DNA of 64,000 nt from Paenibacillaceae bacterium (lineage in GTDB: Bacteria; Bacillota; Clostridia; Lachnospirales; Lachnospiraceae): positions 1 to 64,000 of the forward strand of contig SVDU01000012.1 of assembly GCA_015057705.1 (NCBI GenBank). The letters are read 5' to 3'. The stretch's first letter is position 1. Every line of letters starts with the position of its first letter. Under the pieces are notes generated by a model, which saw only the letters and a program-made list of their open reading frames with translations, was not told where the DNA came from and ran no database searches. This document shows, piece by piece, positions 23,278 to 32,586 of the stretch. Both the position numbers and the translations under genes were made by a program.

Positions 23278-23901
23278 TTAAATTTCATCCATTGTCAAGA
23301 GAACCTCCAGCTGAGGATCCCCCTGAAGCAACCCGACTGCATAAATTGTATTAAGACTGTTTTCCGTTAATGGGACATTGGGGATTTCCAACACTATGTC
23401 TGATGCCCCTGCTGGTCTGACCTGCAAAGTGAGTTCCATGGGGTCTGCGGCGATGTAGGGGGTGATCTGTTTAAATGCGACATTGGGAAAGATCACAGTT
23501 CCGTCCTGGAGAGTGATATCTACGGCTGGCGCATCTGGAGAAAGATGTATAAAACGTACCATGGCTTTACCTGGGATGATATCACTGCCACCATCTGTGA
23601 TAGAAAGCAGACTAATATTATCAGGAGTTCCAACTGCTGCTACAGTGAGCATGACGTCCGGCTCTACAGGAAGCATGTTGGCTACAATGGGATTATCCTG
23701 AGTTCCCGCCACATAAAGAGTAACTTTATAGGTTCCTTCCTGTACGGTTAAGTAATCTGTAAAATCTCCATAAGCAAGATTATCAATTATCATCTCATCA
23801 TCCACGTATATGTCAACATTCGGTGCATTGGGAACTGTGTGCATAACACGCACATAGCCTACTTGTACTTCATCTGACGGTCTGGTTGTGTACTGATCCA
23901 T
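23278..23901 (-). CDS. DUF4397 domain protein, two repeats
   Basis: 207 aa made of two similar beta-sandwich repeats: 'GYVRVMHTVPNAPNVDIYVDDEMI' and 'AMVRFIHLSPDAPAVDITLQDGTVI', each followed by 'Y...V..G.Y.V.LY.AG'-type strands. This is the DUF4397 pattern, usually found on exported or cell-surface proteins. No signal peptide or transmembrane segment is present here, which is odd for the family. GAGAGG precedes ATG and a strong terminator follows. Function unknown. Confidence 0.75.
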   Translation of the reverse strand: MDQYTTRPSDEVQVGYVRVMHTVPNAPNVDIYVDDEMIIDNLAYGDFTDYLTVQEGTYKVTLYVAGTQDNPIVANMLPVEPDVMLTVAAVGTPDNISLLSITDGGSDIIPGKAMVRFIHLSPDAPAVDITLQDGTVIFPNVAFKQITPYIAADPMELTLQVRPAGASDIVLEIPNVPLTENSLNTIYAVGLLQGDPQLEVLLTMDEI

Positions 23902-23972
23902 ATGATACCTCTCGATTTATATATACGGTATAATATATGCTCACTGGAGAGGAAGTGACCAGATTTTCCTTT

Positions 23973-24911
23973 TTATTCCATTCGATAAAAATATGTTTCT
24001 GTTCCCTTCTGCTGCTTTGCTGCATACATGGCGGCATCCGCTTTTACAAGCAGCTGGTCTATGGTTTCTGCATCAATTGGATAAAAGCTGATTCCTCCGC
24101 TTATGGACAGTGAGATGGTTATGTTCTGGATCTTCACCGGTTTTTTGGTAAGTTTAACTATTCTGGAAGCAACAACTTTATAATTGTCAACATCTTTCAT
24201 GTCAGGCAGAAGAATAACAAATTCATCTCCCCCATACCGGCATACCATATCACTTTCTCGTGCCGACTTCTCAAGCAGCTGGGAAATATGAATCAGTACC
24301 TTATCCCCAAACTCATGACCATAGGTATCATTAATGGATTTGAATTTATTGACATCACAAAAAATCAGCCCCAAAAGAGTCTTATTCCTTTTGGCCTGCA
24401 AAAGTAAGCTGGCTGAGACTTCATAGAATAAGCTGCGGTTTGCAGCGCCCGTTAATTTATCATGATATGCCAGCTTTTGTATTATCTTTTCCTTCTCCTT
24501 CAGTTCCCTGTTGGTATCCCATAATTTATTTACGTAGGATTTTAACTGTTTAATCTGATTAAACTGGCTGGTAACATTCATAAATTCCAACTGTATAAAA
24601 TGTTTATCTTCATTTTCAATTCTGCTCATTTTCAGATTAAAATGATCGGAATTATTTAACATCTGCTTATGAATTGCACCGGAAAAGAAACGGATCGTTC
24701 CCTGTTCAATCACATCGTAAAAAGCATCCAGATAATATCTCATACTAAAATTAGGCAGGATATCAACAATCGGCTGATTGAGAATATCATACCGTTTTAG
24801 ATTAGTAATATCTTCCATGTAATAATTCCAGTAAATAATCTGCAGTTCCTCATTTAACAGAACAATCCCTTCATTAAGGTTGTCCAACACCTGATATAAT
24901 AATTTATTCAT
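23973..24911 (-). CDS. PAS-GGDEF diguanylate cyclase
   Basis: 312 aa. Residues about 5-120 are a PAS-like sensor ('GIVLLNEELQIIYWNYYMEDITN'), then a short coiled coil, and residues 145-310 a GGDEF domain: 'LAYHDKLTGAANRSLFYE', 'GLIFCDVNKFKSINDTYGHEFGDKVL' and the active-site loop 'RYGGDEFVILLPD'. The active site is intact, so it should make cyclic di-GMP from two GTP. It has no transmembrane part. It overlaps the CheC-like gene by 8 bp and is the last gene of a CheY / CheC-like / cyclase operon. Confidence 0.9.
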   Translation of the reverse strand: MNKLLYQVLDNLNEGIVLLNEELQIIYWNYYMEDITNLKRYDILNQPIVDILPNFSMRYYLDAFYDVIEQGTIRFFSGAIHKQMLNNSDHFNLKMSRIENEDKHFIQLEFMNVTSQFNQIKQLKSYVNKLWDTNRELKEKEKIIQKLAYHDKLTGAANRSLFYEVSASLLLQAKRNKTLLGLIFCDVNKFKSINDTYGHEFGDKVLIHISQLLEKSARESDMVCRYGGDEFVILLPDMKDVDNYKVVASRIVKLTKKPVKIQNITISLSISGGISFYPIDAETIDQLLVKADAAMYAAKQQKGTETYFYRME

Positions 24912-25536
24912 ATAGTGATTCCTCTAGCTTGTGAATCCTCGTTAATAAATCATTGATTGAATGAAGAGATAAGTCAACGATAATTGCCCCTTCAATCTCT
25001 GTATCCCCAATAACAAAGGTTATATATAAAATCAGCACATATACATTGTCTGTATGTTGATAGTCATACTTAAATTCCATAGCATTAAAAAGCCTGACCT
25101 CCGGCAGCGTATATTTAAAACTGATATTTAAAAGATTTCCCGTCTCTCCTATAATACAGTTCAATATAATATTGCCAATTTCTTTAATAATATCAAAATC
25201 AACATCATTAAAATTCATATCGTCACTGTCGCTTTTCTCTTCCTGCAGGCAGAGACTGATAAATGTTTTCATCTTTTCCGCTGAAAAAATAAGGCTTGCT
25301 TTTCCTGTATAATTTTCTTTAAATGAAAGAGTGGATACCATAAGTGTACCGTTTTTCTTCATGGAAATATACTCGTCAATTGCATAGGATTCGGAAGAAG
25401 CTTTTAAAATTTTAACATTAGGTACGTTTAGAAGTATTTTTTGTCCGACTATATCGGATAAAATACCAGCTGCACGACCGACACTGATGTTAAACAGCTC
25501 CTTTAGTATATCCTGTGTCATATCACTGCTTCCCAT
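24904..25536 (-). CDS. CheC/CheX-like phosphatase-family protein
   Basis: 210 aa. Two helices with the CheC-type pattern are visible: 'DILKELFNISVGRAAGILSDIVG' near the N-terminus (weak, lacking the usual E-x2-N spacing) and 'DFDIIKEIGNIILNCIIGE' in the middle, with the E-x2-N residues used to dephosphorylate CheY. So one site seems active. It is likely to act on the CheY-like protein encoded just upstream. Overlaps at both ends (14 bp and 8 bp) give tight coupling with both neighbours. Confidence 0.75.
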   Translation of the reverse strand: MGSSDMTQDILKELFNISVGRAAGILSDIVGQKILLNVPNVKILKASSESYAIDEYISMKKNGTLMVSTLSFKENYTGKASLIFSAEKMKTFISLCLQEEKSDSDDMNFNDVDFDIIKEIGNIILNCIIGETGNLLNISFKYTLPEVRLFNAMEFKYDYQHTDNVYVLILYITFVIGDTEIEGAIIVDLSLHSINDLLTRIHKLEESLYE

Positions 25537-25903
25537 TGTCCTTCTCCTTCATTATATTGCAGATAATCTGGGCTTTTTCTTCGGTAAATGGTTTATTAAT
25601 AAATGACATGATATGAAGATTTTCAATTTCTTCCCTGACATGATTCTGAACATCAGCGGTAACTACAATGATATTTGCAGTGGAATCAGACTCTTTAATC
25701 AGTTTGATCAGGCTCTGTCCATCCAGTCCAGGCATCAGAAGATCCACAAAAACATAATCCGGCTTCAGTTCCTGATATTTCTTAAGGCCCTCCCAGCCGT
25801 CAGCAGAAAAATAGATCTCTGACTGTTCTACATGCTTTCTTAAAATATTGGCAGTGATTTTCTGTGAAAAAACAGAATCATCCACAATTAGTATTTTAAT
25901 CAT
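25523..25903 (-). CDS. CheY-like single-domain response regulator
   Basis: 126 aa from ATG 25903, with GAAGGG upstream; the longer frame to 26152 runs into the LytTR gene and is rejected. 'MIKILIVDDSVFSQ' gives the acidic pair, 'YVFVDLLMPGLDG' the phospho-acceptor Asp 54, 'IIVVTADVQ' the Thr/Ala switch, and 'FINKPF' the conserved Lys. It has no output domain. It is first in an operon with the CheC-like protein and the diguanylate cyclase, so it may carry a phosphate signal toward cyclic di-GMP output (inference). Confidence 0.9.
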   Translation of the reverse strand: MIKILIVDDSVFSQKITANILRKHVEQSEIYFSADGWEGLKKYQELKPDYVFVDLLMPGLDGQSLIKLIKESDSTANIIVVTADVQNHVREEIENLHIMSFINKPFTEEKAQIICNIMKEKDNGKQ

Positions 25904-26043
25904 ATAATCCCTTCTTTCCAGACAAACTGGTTTTGACAGCGTGTCCCATTCATACATGTACTTAAATATAAAATATATCATTCCCAGGTTGTTGCATTTT
26001 GTACTCAATACTATTTTTTTCGTTCCCAATACAGGAAAATCTT

Positions 26044-26784
26044 CTACTTTGGTACATGGAGGCTGATCCGGCTGATATAATCGGAAAAAGCCTGTCTTAC
26101 CTGCTTTATATACGTAACCCCCAGGGGTATCACCGCTCCTGTCTTTAAGCAAACAGCATTTTGCTGAAACATTACAATATAAGACAGATTCACAATATAG
26201 GACCGGTGCACGCGTACAAAGCCCTTTCCTGACAGATGATTTTCAATATTCTCCATAGAAGAGTAAAAGCTGAACTTCTCCATAACGTTATAATGAACTG
26301 TTACAATTCGTTTTGTAATTTCAAAAAAAGAAACACTGCTTACAGACAGCACTTTCTGCACTCCCTGTGATTGACATAAAAACAAATCATTGCCTTTTTT
26401 TTGAATTTTGGAGATTGCCTGTAGAAATACCCTTTCAAACCTCTCCGGTGTTGTTTCTCCTTTTAATAAATACTGCACCGGAGTGACATCAAATGCCTCA
26501 AATACATATTCGTCACTGGTAGTCAAAAAAACAATTTCTGACTGGCAGCCGGAATCCCTTAACCTTCTTGCAGTCTCAACCCCATTTAACTGGTGCATAT
26601 GTATATCCATATAAATAATATCGGCCTGACCCGGACTGTCAGAAAGATGAAATAAGAGCTGTTCTCCTGAGCTGAACGAGGAGATTCTGACTTGGATTTG
26701 ATTCTTTTCTGCAATTGTTTTAATAAGGCTTGCGTACTCATCAAGGGTTTCTTGAATATCGTCACACAGGAATATGGTATACAT
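26044..26784 (-). CDS. LytTR-family response regulator
   Basis: 246 aa. The receiver domain has 'FLCDDIQETLDEY' and the phospho-acceptor Asp 60 in 'IIYMDIHMHQLNG'. The LytTR DNA-binding domain (about 135-240) shows 'SSVSFFEITKRIVTVHYN', 'FVRVHRSYIVNLSYI' and 'AVIPLGVTYIKQVRQAF'. It resembles AgrA/ComE-type regulators of peptide-signalled or surface functions. No partner histidine kinase is adjacent. It lies upstream of the CheY operon on the same strand. Confidence 0.88.
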   Translation of the reverse strand: MYTIFLCDDIQETLDEYASLIKTIAEKNQIQVRISSFSSGEQLLFHLSDSPGQADIIYMDIHMHQLNGVETARRLRDSGCQSEIVFLTTSDEYVFEAFDVTPVQYLLKGETTPERFERVFLQAISKIQKKGNDLFLCQSQGVQKVLSVSSVSFFEITKRIVTVHYNVMEKFSFYSSMENIENHLSGKGFVRVHRSYIVNLSYIVMFQQNAVCLKTGAVIPLGVTYIKQVRQAFSDYISRISLHVPK

Positions 26785-26936
26785 AAATGATTCCCCTTCT
26801 TATATATCTAAATATCTTATGTCCTGATCCCGTTGTAATTCTCCTTCCATTTTAATAAATGAAAGCAACAATTACAAGAAATTCTTTTAAAAATAAAAAA
26901 GGTGTAATCAAAGTTAAATATCAAACCGGCAAAAAC

Positions 26937-26957
26937 CCCTGACATCTCGTCAGGGGC
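26937..26957 (-). terminator. Rho-independent terminator after uppP
   Basis: CCCCTGAC/GTCAGGGG perfect 8-bp stem (26937-26944 / 26950-26957), followed on the minus strand by TTTTTG. Confidence 0.85.
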
Positions 26958-26991
26958 TGCAAAAAATAAACACGTAATTGGTAAAATACAA

Positions 26992-27825
26992 CTATCTCAG
27001 GAAAAAATAAAACAGAACAACCATACCCATTATAATGCGATACCATCCAAAAATTTTAAAATCGTGTTTCTTTATATAACTCATCAGAAATTTTATAACC
27101 AGTATGGAAACGGCAAACGCAACAGCCATTCCTGTTACCAGAATAAATAGTTCTTCCCCGGAAAAGGTCAATCCGAATTTAAGTATCTTGATAGCACTTA
27201 AGCCAAACATCACAGGAACTGCCATAAAAAACGTAAATTCAGCTGCCGCTGTCCGGGATACTCCGATGAGCAAAGCACCGATTATGGTTGCACCAGAACG
27301 TGAGGTGCCAGGAACAATGGAAAGCACCTGGAATAATCCGATAATAAATGCTGTCTGGTAATTAATATCTGCTATTTTAGTTATAGCTGGTGTTCGACTT
27401 TTATTCCAGTTTTCAATCAGGATAAATGCGACTCCATAAAAAATCAAAGCTGCTGCAATGACCTGTGGTGTCTGAAACCGGGCGTCAATATAATCATCAA
27501 AAAGAATGGTTACAATTGCTCCAGGCACACAAGCAATTACTACCTTAATCCAGATAAGAAATGTTTCTTTTATAAGAAAAGGGCTGTTTTTATCACTCCA
27601 CTGAAATGGAAACATTTTATACCAAAACAGGATTACTACAGCAAGGATTGCCCCCAGCTGAATCACAACAAAAAACATTTCCTTAAACCCCTCACTCCCA
27701 CTGATCTGTAAAAACTGATCCACAAGAAGCATATGTCCGGTACTGCTGATCGGCAGCCATTCTGTAATACCTTCTACAATTCCTAAAAATACAACCTTAA
27801 AAAACTCTGTTACTATGGAACCCAT
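26992..27825 (-). CDS. uppP: Undecaprenyl-diphosphatase
   Basis: 277 aa from ATG 27825, which sits 10 nt after AGGAGG; the ATG at 27834 is too close to it. 'IVEGITEWLPISSTGHMLLVDQFL' and 'VLSIVPGTSRSGATIIGALL' are the two signature motifs of the BacA/UppP integral membrane enzyme, which recycles undecaprenyl diphosphate to the monophosphate carrier for cell-wall synthesis and gives bacitracin tolerance. About eight transmembrane helices. Single gene with its own terminator. Confidence 0.95.
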   Translation of the reverse strand: MGSIVTEFFKVVFLGIVEGITEWLPISSTGHMLLVDQFLQISGSEGFKEMFFVVIQLGAILAVVILFWYKMFPFQWSDKNSPFLIKETFLIWIKVVIACVPGAIVTILFDDYIDARFQTPQVIAAALIFYGVAFILIENWNKSRTPAITKIADINYQTAFIIGLFQVLSIVPGTSRSGATIIGALLIGVSRTAAAEFTFFMAVPVMFGLSAIKILKFGLTFSGEELFILVTGMAVAFAVSILVIKFLMSYIKKHDFKIFGWYRIIMGMVVLFYFFLR

Positions 27826-27925
27826 TGGTTTCATTCCTCCTGTTTTTCCTTTTTTATTTCTATCCCCAATCTTCCTCTTTTATGCAGAAAAAAGCAAGAC
27901 ACCTGACGTCACTTAAAAGAAAAAA

Positions 27926-27950
27926 CCCGTGACACGAATGGTGTCACAGG
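27926..27950 (-). terminator. Rho-independent terminator after the HTH membrane protein
   Basis: CCCGTGACAC/GTGTCACAGG stem (27926-27935 / 27941-27950) with a 5-nt loop, then TTTTTTC on the minus strand. Confidence 0.85.
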
Positions 27951-27974
27951 CCTGAAATCTTGTATAAACTACTT

Positions 27975-28586
27975 TTATCTGGAAGGGCCTTTTATTAACA
28001 GCACCACCTTCCCCATGAGTAAGAGGAAGAGAAATGCCGCTACATACAGCTGACGGAATGCAATAAAAAAGAGGACTGCCATGGAATGGACCAACAGGGA
28101 AAACTGGTTCATCCTCTTTCTTAATGTCTCGTGGTCCTTCATCTGTACAATCAGTTCTATTACGCCAATCAGTGTCAGGCACAGAATAAAACTGGCAGAC
28201 AGAAATATCCCCCATATAGGATTATCTGTAAATTTAAAGAATGGCACTGAGAGAAAATGTCCCCCTTCTTCCTGAGTAAAAAGTGGAAGCACCAGGAAAG
28301 ACACTGCTATGAAATCGAAAACTCCATACGCCAGATTAAAAATCTGCCCCAGATTTCTGCGGTTCTCATCTTCAGCAAGAGTAATGAGCTCCTCTCCCAT
28401 TAGCAGCTCATCAATGGTTACACCAAACAGCTTTGATATGCATTTAAGGGAGTCAATATTGGGATAGCCCTTTCCGCTTTCCCATTTTGATACCGCAGTC
28501 CTTGAAACATACAGCTGGGCTGCAAGCTGTTCCTGGGTCAGATTGTTCTGTTTTCTCAGTAACTGCAGTTTTTCACCAAACTCCAA
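27975..28586 (-). CDS. XRE-family HTH regulator with C-terminal membrane domain
   Basis: 203 aa, TTG start after GGGGGTAAGGA. Residues 5-60 are a classic Cro/C1 HTH ('LRKQNNLTQEQLAAQLYVSRTAVSKWESGKGYP'), followed by 'IDELLMGEEL' and four transmembrane segments in residues 85-200. Such membrane-tethered XRE proteins are common in clostridia and probably sense envelope state. The gene lies 20 bp downstream of the chemoreceptor gene on the same strand. Confidence 0.85.
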   Translation of the reverse strand: MEFGEKLQLLRKQNNLTQEQLAAQLYVSRTAVSKWESGKGYPNIDSLKCISKLFGVTIDELLMGEELITLAEDENRRNLGQIFNLAYGVFDFIAVSFLVLPLFTQEEGGHFLSVPFFKFTDNPIWGIFLSASFILCLTLIGVIELIVQMKDHETLRKRMNQFSLLVHSMAVLFFIAFRQLYVAAFLFLLLMGKVVLLIKGPSR

Positions 28587-28606
28587 ATCCTTACCCCCTG
28601 ATCATT

Positions 28607-30568
28607 TTATTTATTTCTCCTGGCTAATTCAAATTTGGAAACCAGACTGGTCATAATTAAGGATTGCCCGGACAGCTCCTGTGCATACGCCGCACTTTCT
28701 TCTGCAGTGGCAGCATTGGACTGAACCACTCCGGAAACCTGCTCTATGCCGATTTTTAATTGGGAAACGGCCTCCGACTGCTCTAAGGAACGATTGGAGA
28801 TCTGGTTGACCAATTGGGAAACCTCTCTTGTGCTTGTCACAATCTGTTCCAGAGAATGGGATGTTTCTATGGCAATTTCATTTCCGTTTTTCACAGCCTC
28901 AATGGATTTTTGAATCAAAGCAGCCGTATCCCTGGCTGCATCTGAACTTTTTCCGGCCAGATTCCGTACTTCGTCTGCCACTACAGCAAACCCTTTTCCG
29001 GCCTCCCCAACTCTTGCAGCTTCCACAGCTGCATTCAGTGCCAGAATATTAGTCTGAAAAGCAATGTCTTCCACTACTTTTATAATCTTTCCGATTTCCG
29101 TTGACGTTTCATTGATCTCATTCATTGCGGTTACCAGTTTATTCATCTCCAGCTGCCCGCTGCTGACCTGATCTACCGCCTGCAGTGATTTGGTTCCGGC
29201 CAGTTCAGCATTATCGGCGTTGGAACTGATATGGTGTGAAATATCGGAGATGGTTGCCGCTATTTCTTCCACAGAACTTGCCTGCCTTGTGGCACCCTGG
29301 GATAACTGCTGGGAGGATTCCGCTACCTGTTCTGAACTGCTGTTTACCTGTCTGGCTGAGATTATAATTTCACCAAATGCTTTGTTTAACTGATCTGTAA
29401 TCTGGTTTAATGAAGTCTGTATTTCTATAAATTCGCCTTTATATTCAATATCCGATGACACGCTTAAGTTCCCTGCAGATACCTGCTGCAAAATATAGGC
29501 AATTTCCTGAATATAGGATTTAAGGGAACTTACCATATCGGCGATACTTCTTGTCAATATGCCAATCTCATCCTTGCTGTTATGGATATAGACTTCACTT
29601 TCCAGATCTCCTTCAGCCAGAAGTTCCATACGTCTGGTGATTTTCTTAATTGGGTTAGACAGCCCATTTGCCAGCATAAAGCTTGCAGCAATACCGACAA
29701 TGATTAATACACCAGAGGAAACCAGGAGCAATACAATTGTGTATATAATGGAGGATGTCATTTCCTTAACAGGCGCCACCACTCCGTAGGACCAGCCATC
29801 GGAATTGCTTACAGGGCCAAAGGCACAGATTCTGGCACCTGTCTCATATTCATATGTATCTACTCCCTTTTCCCCTTTTATCATCTTGCCATATACCTTT
29901 GACGCATTAACCAGGGAATGATCTGTTTTCGCCTTTTCAATAAAATTCTGTCGTTCTTCCACCAGATTGGGTCTCTTGTTGGCTACGAAGGTACCGGTAC
30001 TGTCAAGCATAAACACATTGCCTGTCTTACCAATTACAATTTTTTCAATAATCCGGCTGAAGTAAAGACTGTCCAGAACACCGATCACCACACCTGATTG
30101 AGAAGGCAGAGGAGCACAGACATAAAATACCATCTGATTGTCCAAAGCTTCCGTTGAGGAGATTGTAGTATTTCCTTTTAAGCTATCAGAGAAGAACGTT
30201 TTGGATGAAAAATCCTGCCCGTTCAGGGTTTGATCCGTACTGGACAGCTTTCCGTCTGGACCTGCAACTGCCAGTGCTTTAAATTTCGTATTTTTCATTG
30301 CCATATCCAGAGCTTTCAGCTTCTTACCCATATCACCTGACTGCACCGTTCCCAGCTGACTGGCAAGACTTTCTGCCTGTTCCTTTAACAGACTGATCTC
30401 CGCAGCCAATGCAGTGTTGGCAATCTCACCCATAGCATTCATATCACTTTTGGTGTTCTCGGTAATACTGTAATAACTGGCGCTGATACCTGTAATCACA
30501 TTGACCGCTGAGGTCGCAAATAACAAAAGAAATATAACAAAAAACAGTTTGCTTTTTATTGTCTTCAT
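28607..30568 (-). CDS. Methyl-accepting chemotaxis protein
   Basis: 653 aa. An N-terminal transmembrane helix, an extracellular dCache-type sensor (about 35-275, '[34 protein letters not shown]'), a second transmembrane helix near 280-300, HAMP ('[28 protein letters not shown]') and a long cytoplasmic coiled coil. The signalling tip is intact: '[39 protein letters not shown]'. It passes ligand signals to CheA/CheW. Its ligand is unknown; no che genes other than the CheY/CheC-like pair appear in the window. It has its own promoter at 30604-30632. Confidence 0.93.
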   Translation of the reverse strand: MKTIKSKLFFVIFLLLFATSAVNVITGISASYYSITENTKSDMNAMGEIANTALAAEISLLKEQAESLASQLGTVQSGDMGKKLKALDMAMKNTKFKALAVAGPDGKLSSTDQTLNGQDFSSKTFFSDSLKGNTTISSTEALDNQMVFYVCAPLPSQSGVVIGVLDSLYFSRIIEKIVIGKTGNVFMLDSTGTFVANKRPNLVEERQNFIEKAKTDHSLVNASKVYGKMIKGEKGVDTYEYETGARICAFGPVSNSDGWSYGVVAPVKEMTSSIIYTIVLLLVSSGVLIIVGIAASFMLANGLSNPIKKITRRMELLAEGDLESEVYIHNSKDEIGILTRSIADMVSSLKSYIQEIAYILQQVSAGNLSVSSDIEYKGEFIEIQTSLNQITDQLNKAFGEIIISARQVNSSSEQVAESSQQLSQGATRQASSVEEIAATISDISHHISSNADNAELAGTKSLQAVDQVSSGQLEMNKLVTAMNEINETSTEIGKIIKVVEDIAFQTNILALNAAVEAARVGEAGKGFAVVADEVRNLAGKSSDAARDTAALIQKSIEAVKNGNEIAIETSHSLEQIVTSTREVSQLVNQISNRSLEQSEAVSQLKIGIEQVSGVVQSNAATAEESAAYAQELSGQSLIMTSLVSKFELARRNK

Positions 30569-30603
30569 AAAAACATATCCCCCTTGTCATAGTAGTTAAG
30601 TCT

Positions 30604-30632
30604 ATTATACATTGGGATTGTTTATTTTACAA
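30604..30632 (-). promoter_or_regulatory. Promoter of the chemoreceptor gene
   Basis: TTGTAA (plus 30627-30632), 17-bp spacer, TATAAT (plus 30604-30609) on the minus strand, about 35 bp before the start codon. Confidence 0.65.
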
Positions 30633-30666
30633 ATATCTATTTCAAAAATCGACTAAATTTTACAAT

Positions 30667-31845
30667 TTATTCCTTTATGAAACTCATTACATCTCTTCTC
30701 ATGGAATTTGGAGCAGATGTTTCCGGTTTCCCAATTCGTAAAAGCATCTGTATCGTCTGGCCCTGGCCGGCATAATCGTTTCTGAAACTATCATAGGGCT
30801 GTTTCATCTCCGGATATTCCTCCAGCACCTGACTGAGAGGCTGCATGGCAAGACCCATGGTATGACCCGTAAGAATCATCCTGCTGTATAGCATACCGCT
30901 TAGCACCTGATCTGTCCGTGAGTTGGCGCTGGTTGTTATGACTGCATAGGCGGCAGTATGATCGACTGCTGTTTTCGTATAATGAATGAAGTTTTCAGAT
31001 GCACCTTTTCCTTCATTAATAGAGGGAAACATGGTGATTAAACCCTGGAGCAGATACCGTTTAAAGCCGGAAGCTCCCTGTCCTTCCACCGAATATCCCC
31101 ATCGGTATTTGTTTTTTTCCTTTTCGTTTGCACGGAAGATTGCATTGGATTCCTCCATTGCCCTGGTAACCCCGACTTCGATTGTTGCACTTTCCATAAC
31201 GTAATTGCCGATTTTATTAAGATCAGCCCGTTCGGTATAAAGCTTTATGGACAGACTGTTCCGATCCGGTAATTTTAATAATTGGGAGATCTGGGAAGAA
31301 TCAGGAGTTTCCATCTTATAATTTCCCCGGTTTGTATCTGCCAGATATATCCCACTGTAAAGAGGACTTTCTTCCTGCTTGGAAGGTATAAGAGTAATCT
31401 TAGCTACCGGTTTTTTATCCATGCTGCTTAAGATATCATTTTCCTCATATTCACCCTCTGGAAAGATGGCAATCTCAGTTTGAAATCCTTCCTTTTCTCC
31501 GGCCACTCTTACATACTCTAAGAATGTCCCCTGAGTAATCATCATCTGCCGGTAAAGAGGATCTACCTCTTTGGTAGTCCTCAGGCTGTCCGCATATAAG
31601 TAAAATACCATGGAATCTTCTTTGTCCAGTTTCACGTTCCACGGTTGCATATTGTGGTTGTTTGCTGCCAGCAGTCCGGCCGCAGTCAGACGCACCCGGG
31701 GATCTGCAAACTTTGATGCATAATTTTTGTTCCACGGTTCTAAATATGACTGCTTCATAAATCCTCCGCCCAGTATAAATAATACAAACAATAGGAACAT
31801 AATGGAACTGGCCATACAGGCAATTATCTTTAAAAATACTTTCAT
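30667..31845 (-). CDS. Acg-like nitroreductase-family protein, membrane-anchored
   Basis: 392 aa with one N-terminal transmembrane helix (about 7-28), so membrane-anchored with the body probably outside. 'VRLTAAGLLAANNHNMQPWNVKLD' is the flavin-binding start of the Acg branch of nitroreductases, and the second half holds 'MGLAMQPLSQVLEEYPEM' and 'IQMLLRIGKPE', also typical. Acg-type proteins bind FMN, but some are thought to sequester it. It is 11 bp downstream of a TetR gene and probably its target. Confidence 0.75.
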   Translation of the reverse strand: MKVFLKIIACMASSIMFLLFVLFILGGGFMKQSYLEPWNKNYASKFADPRVRLTAAGLLAANNHNMQPWNVKLDKEDSMVFYLYADSLRTTKEVDPLYRQMMITQGTFLEYVRVAGEKEGFQTEIAIFPEGEYEENDILSSMDKKPVAKITLIPSKQEESPLYSGIYLADTNRGNYKMETPDSSQISQLLKLPDRNSLSIKLYTERADLNKIGNYVMESATIEVGVTRAMEESNAIFRANEKEKNKYRWGYSVEGQGASGFKRYLLQGLITMFPSINEGKGASENFIHYTKTAVDHTAAYAVITTSANSRTDQVLSGMLYSRMILTGHTMGLAMQPLSQVLEEYPEMKQPYDSFRNDYAGQGQTIQMLLRIGKPETSAPNSMRRDVMSFIKE

Positions 31846-31856
31846 ACACCAGTCTC

Positions 31857-32504
31857 CTATGCCAAAACAAGCTGTATCATCAACTGAAAGGACTCCTCTA
31901 AGAAATCCTCCACGGAAGTATGGTGATAATACTCCAGATATTCCTTTTTCCTTCCACCTGCATTAAAAACTCCGATTGTAAATGCCCATAAAATCAATGC
32001 AGTTTTCTCACAGTTCAAATCCCGTTTAAAGCTTCCATCGTTTTTACCCTTTTTCAGCGCCTCTAACAGATAAGAAAGAACTTCCTCACCCAGGCGGTAA
32101 CACTCTTCTTTCGAGTCATCTGTAACGCCGCATTGATACCCATCATCCTTGGTTTCATACTCCATGATTGCCTTGAAGTAATCTACATGCTTCTGCCGAA
32201 AAGAGAATAAGGTGAAAAAAATACAGTGAAGCTCATCCAGTGCACTGGCTGGTTTTTCTTTTCCAAACCCTTCCTCCATCATTCTTAACAGCTGTCTGTA
32301 ACCTCTGATCATAATTTCAAAATAGATCTGTTCCTTACTGTTAAAATATACATAAACGGTTCGTTTGCTGAATTCCGCCTTTTTTGCAACTGCATCCATG
32401 GAAGAATTCTCATAACCGTTTGCAAAGAAAACTTTTTCCGCTGCGTCTATGATATCCTTTCTCTTAATTTCCTTTTCCTGTTGTTTCCGTTCTTCCGCAC
32501 CCAA
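31857..32504 (-). CDS. TetR-family transcriptional regulator
   Basis: 215 aa, TTG start with AGGAGGTATTACAA ahead. 'IIDAAEKVFFANGYENSSMDAVAKKAEFSKRTVYVYFNSKEQIYFEI' is the HTH; the remainder is the helical ligand domain. It is co-transcribed with the Acg-like nitroreductase. A 27-bp palindrome just before its start overlaps the -10 box, so autorepression with induction by an electrophile or nitro compound is likely (inference). Confidence 0.88.
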   Translation of the reverse strand: MGAEERKQQEKEIKRKDIIDAAEKVFFANGYENSSMDAVAKKAEFSKRTVYVYFNSKEQIYFEIMIRGYRQLLRMMEEGFGKEKPASALDELHCIFFTLFSFRQKHVDYFKAIMEYETKDDGYQCGVTDDSKEECYRLGEEVLSYLLEALKKGKNDGSFKRDLNCEKTALILWAFTIGVFNAGGRKKEYLEYYHHTSVEDFLEESFQLMIQLVLA

Positions 32505-32533
32505 TTGTAATACCTCCTGTATCCCATCACTTT

Positions 32534-32560
32534 AATAAGTAAACTGGTAGTTTACTTATT
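32534..32560 (-). promoter_or_regulatory. TetR operator palindrome
   Basis: AATAAGTAAACT / AGTTTACTTATT: perfect 12-bp arms around a 3-bp centre, directly downstream of and touching the -10 box of the TetR-nitroreductase operon. Confidence 0.75.
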
Positions 32561-32586
32561 TTATAACAGTTTACAGATTATGTCAA
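32558..32586 (-). promoter_or_regulatory. Promoter of the TetR-nitroreductase operon
   Basis: TTGACA (plus 32581-32586), 17-bp spacer, TAAAAT (plus 32558-32563) on the minus strand. The -35 sits just past the thiD stop codon. Confidence 0.75.

Noticed and set aside
25904-26152. N-terminal extension of the CheY-like protein
   Set aside because: The extension runs into the LytTR gene and lacks domain features; ATG 25903 has its own ribosome site and gives a standard receiver length.
27913-28215. 100-codon minus-strand frame overlapping the HTH membrane protein
   Set aside because: It lies in a different phase of a clear HTH gene, crosses that gene's terminator and has no recognisable domain.
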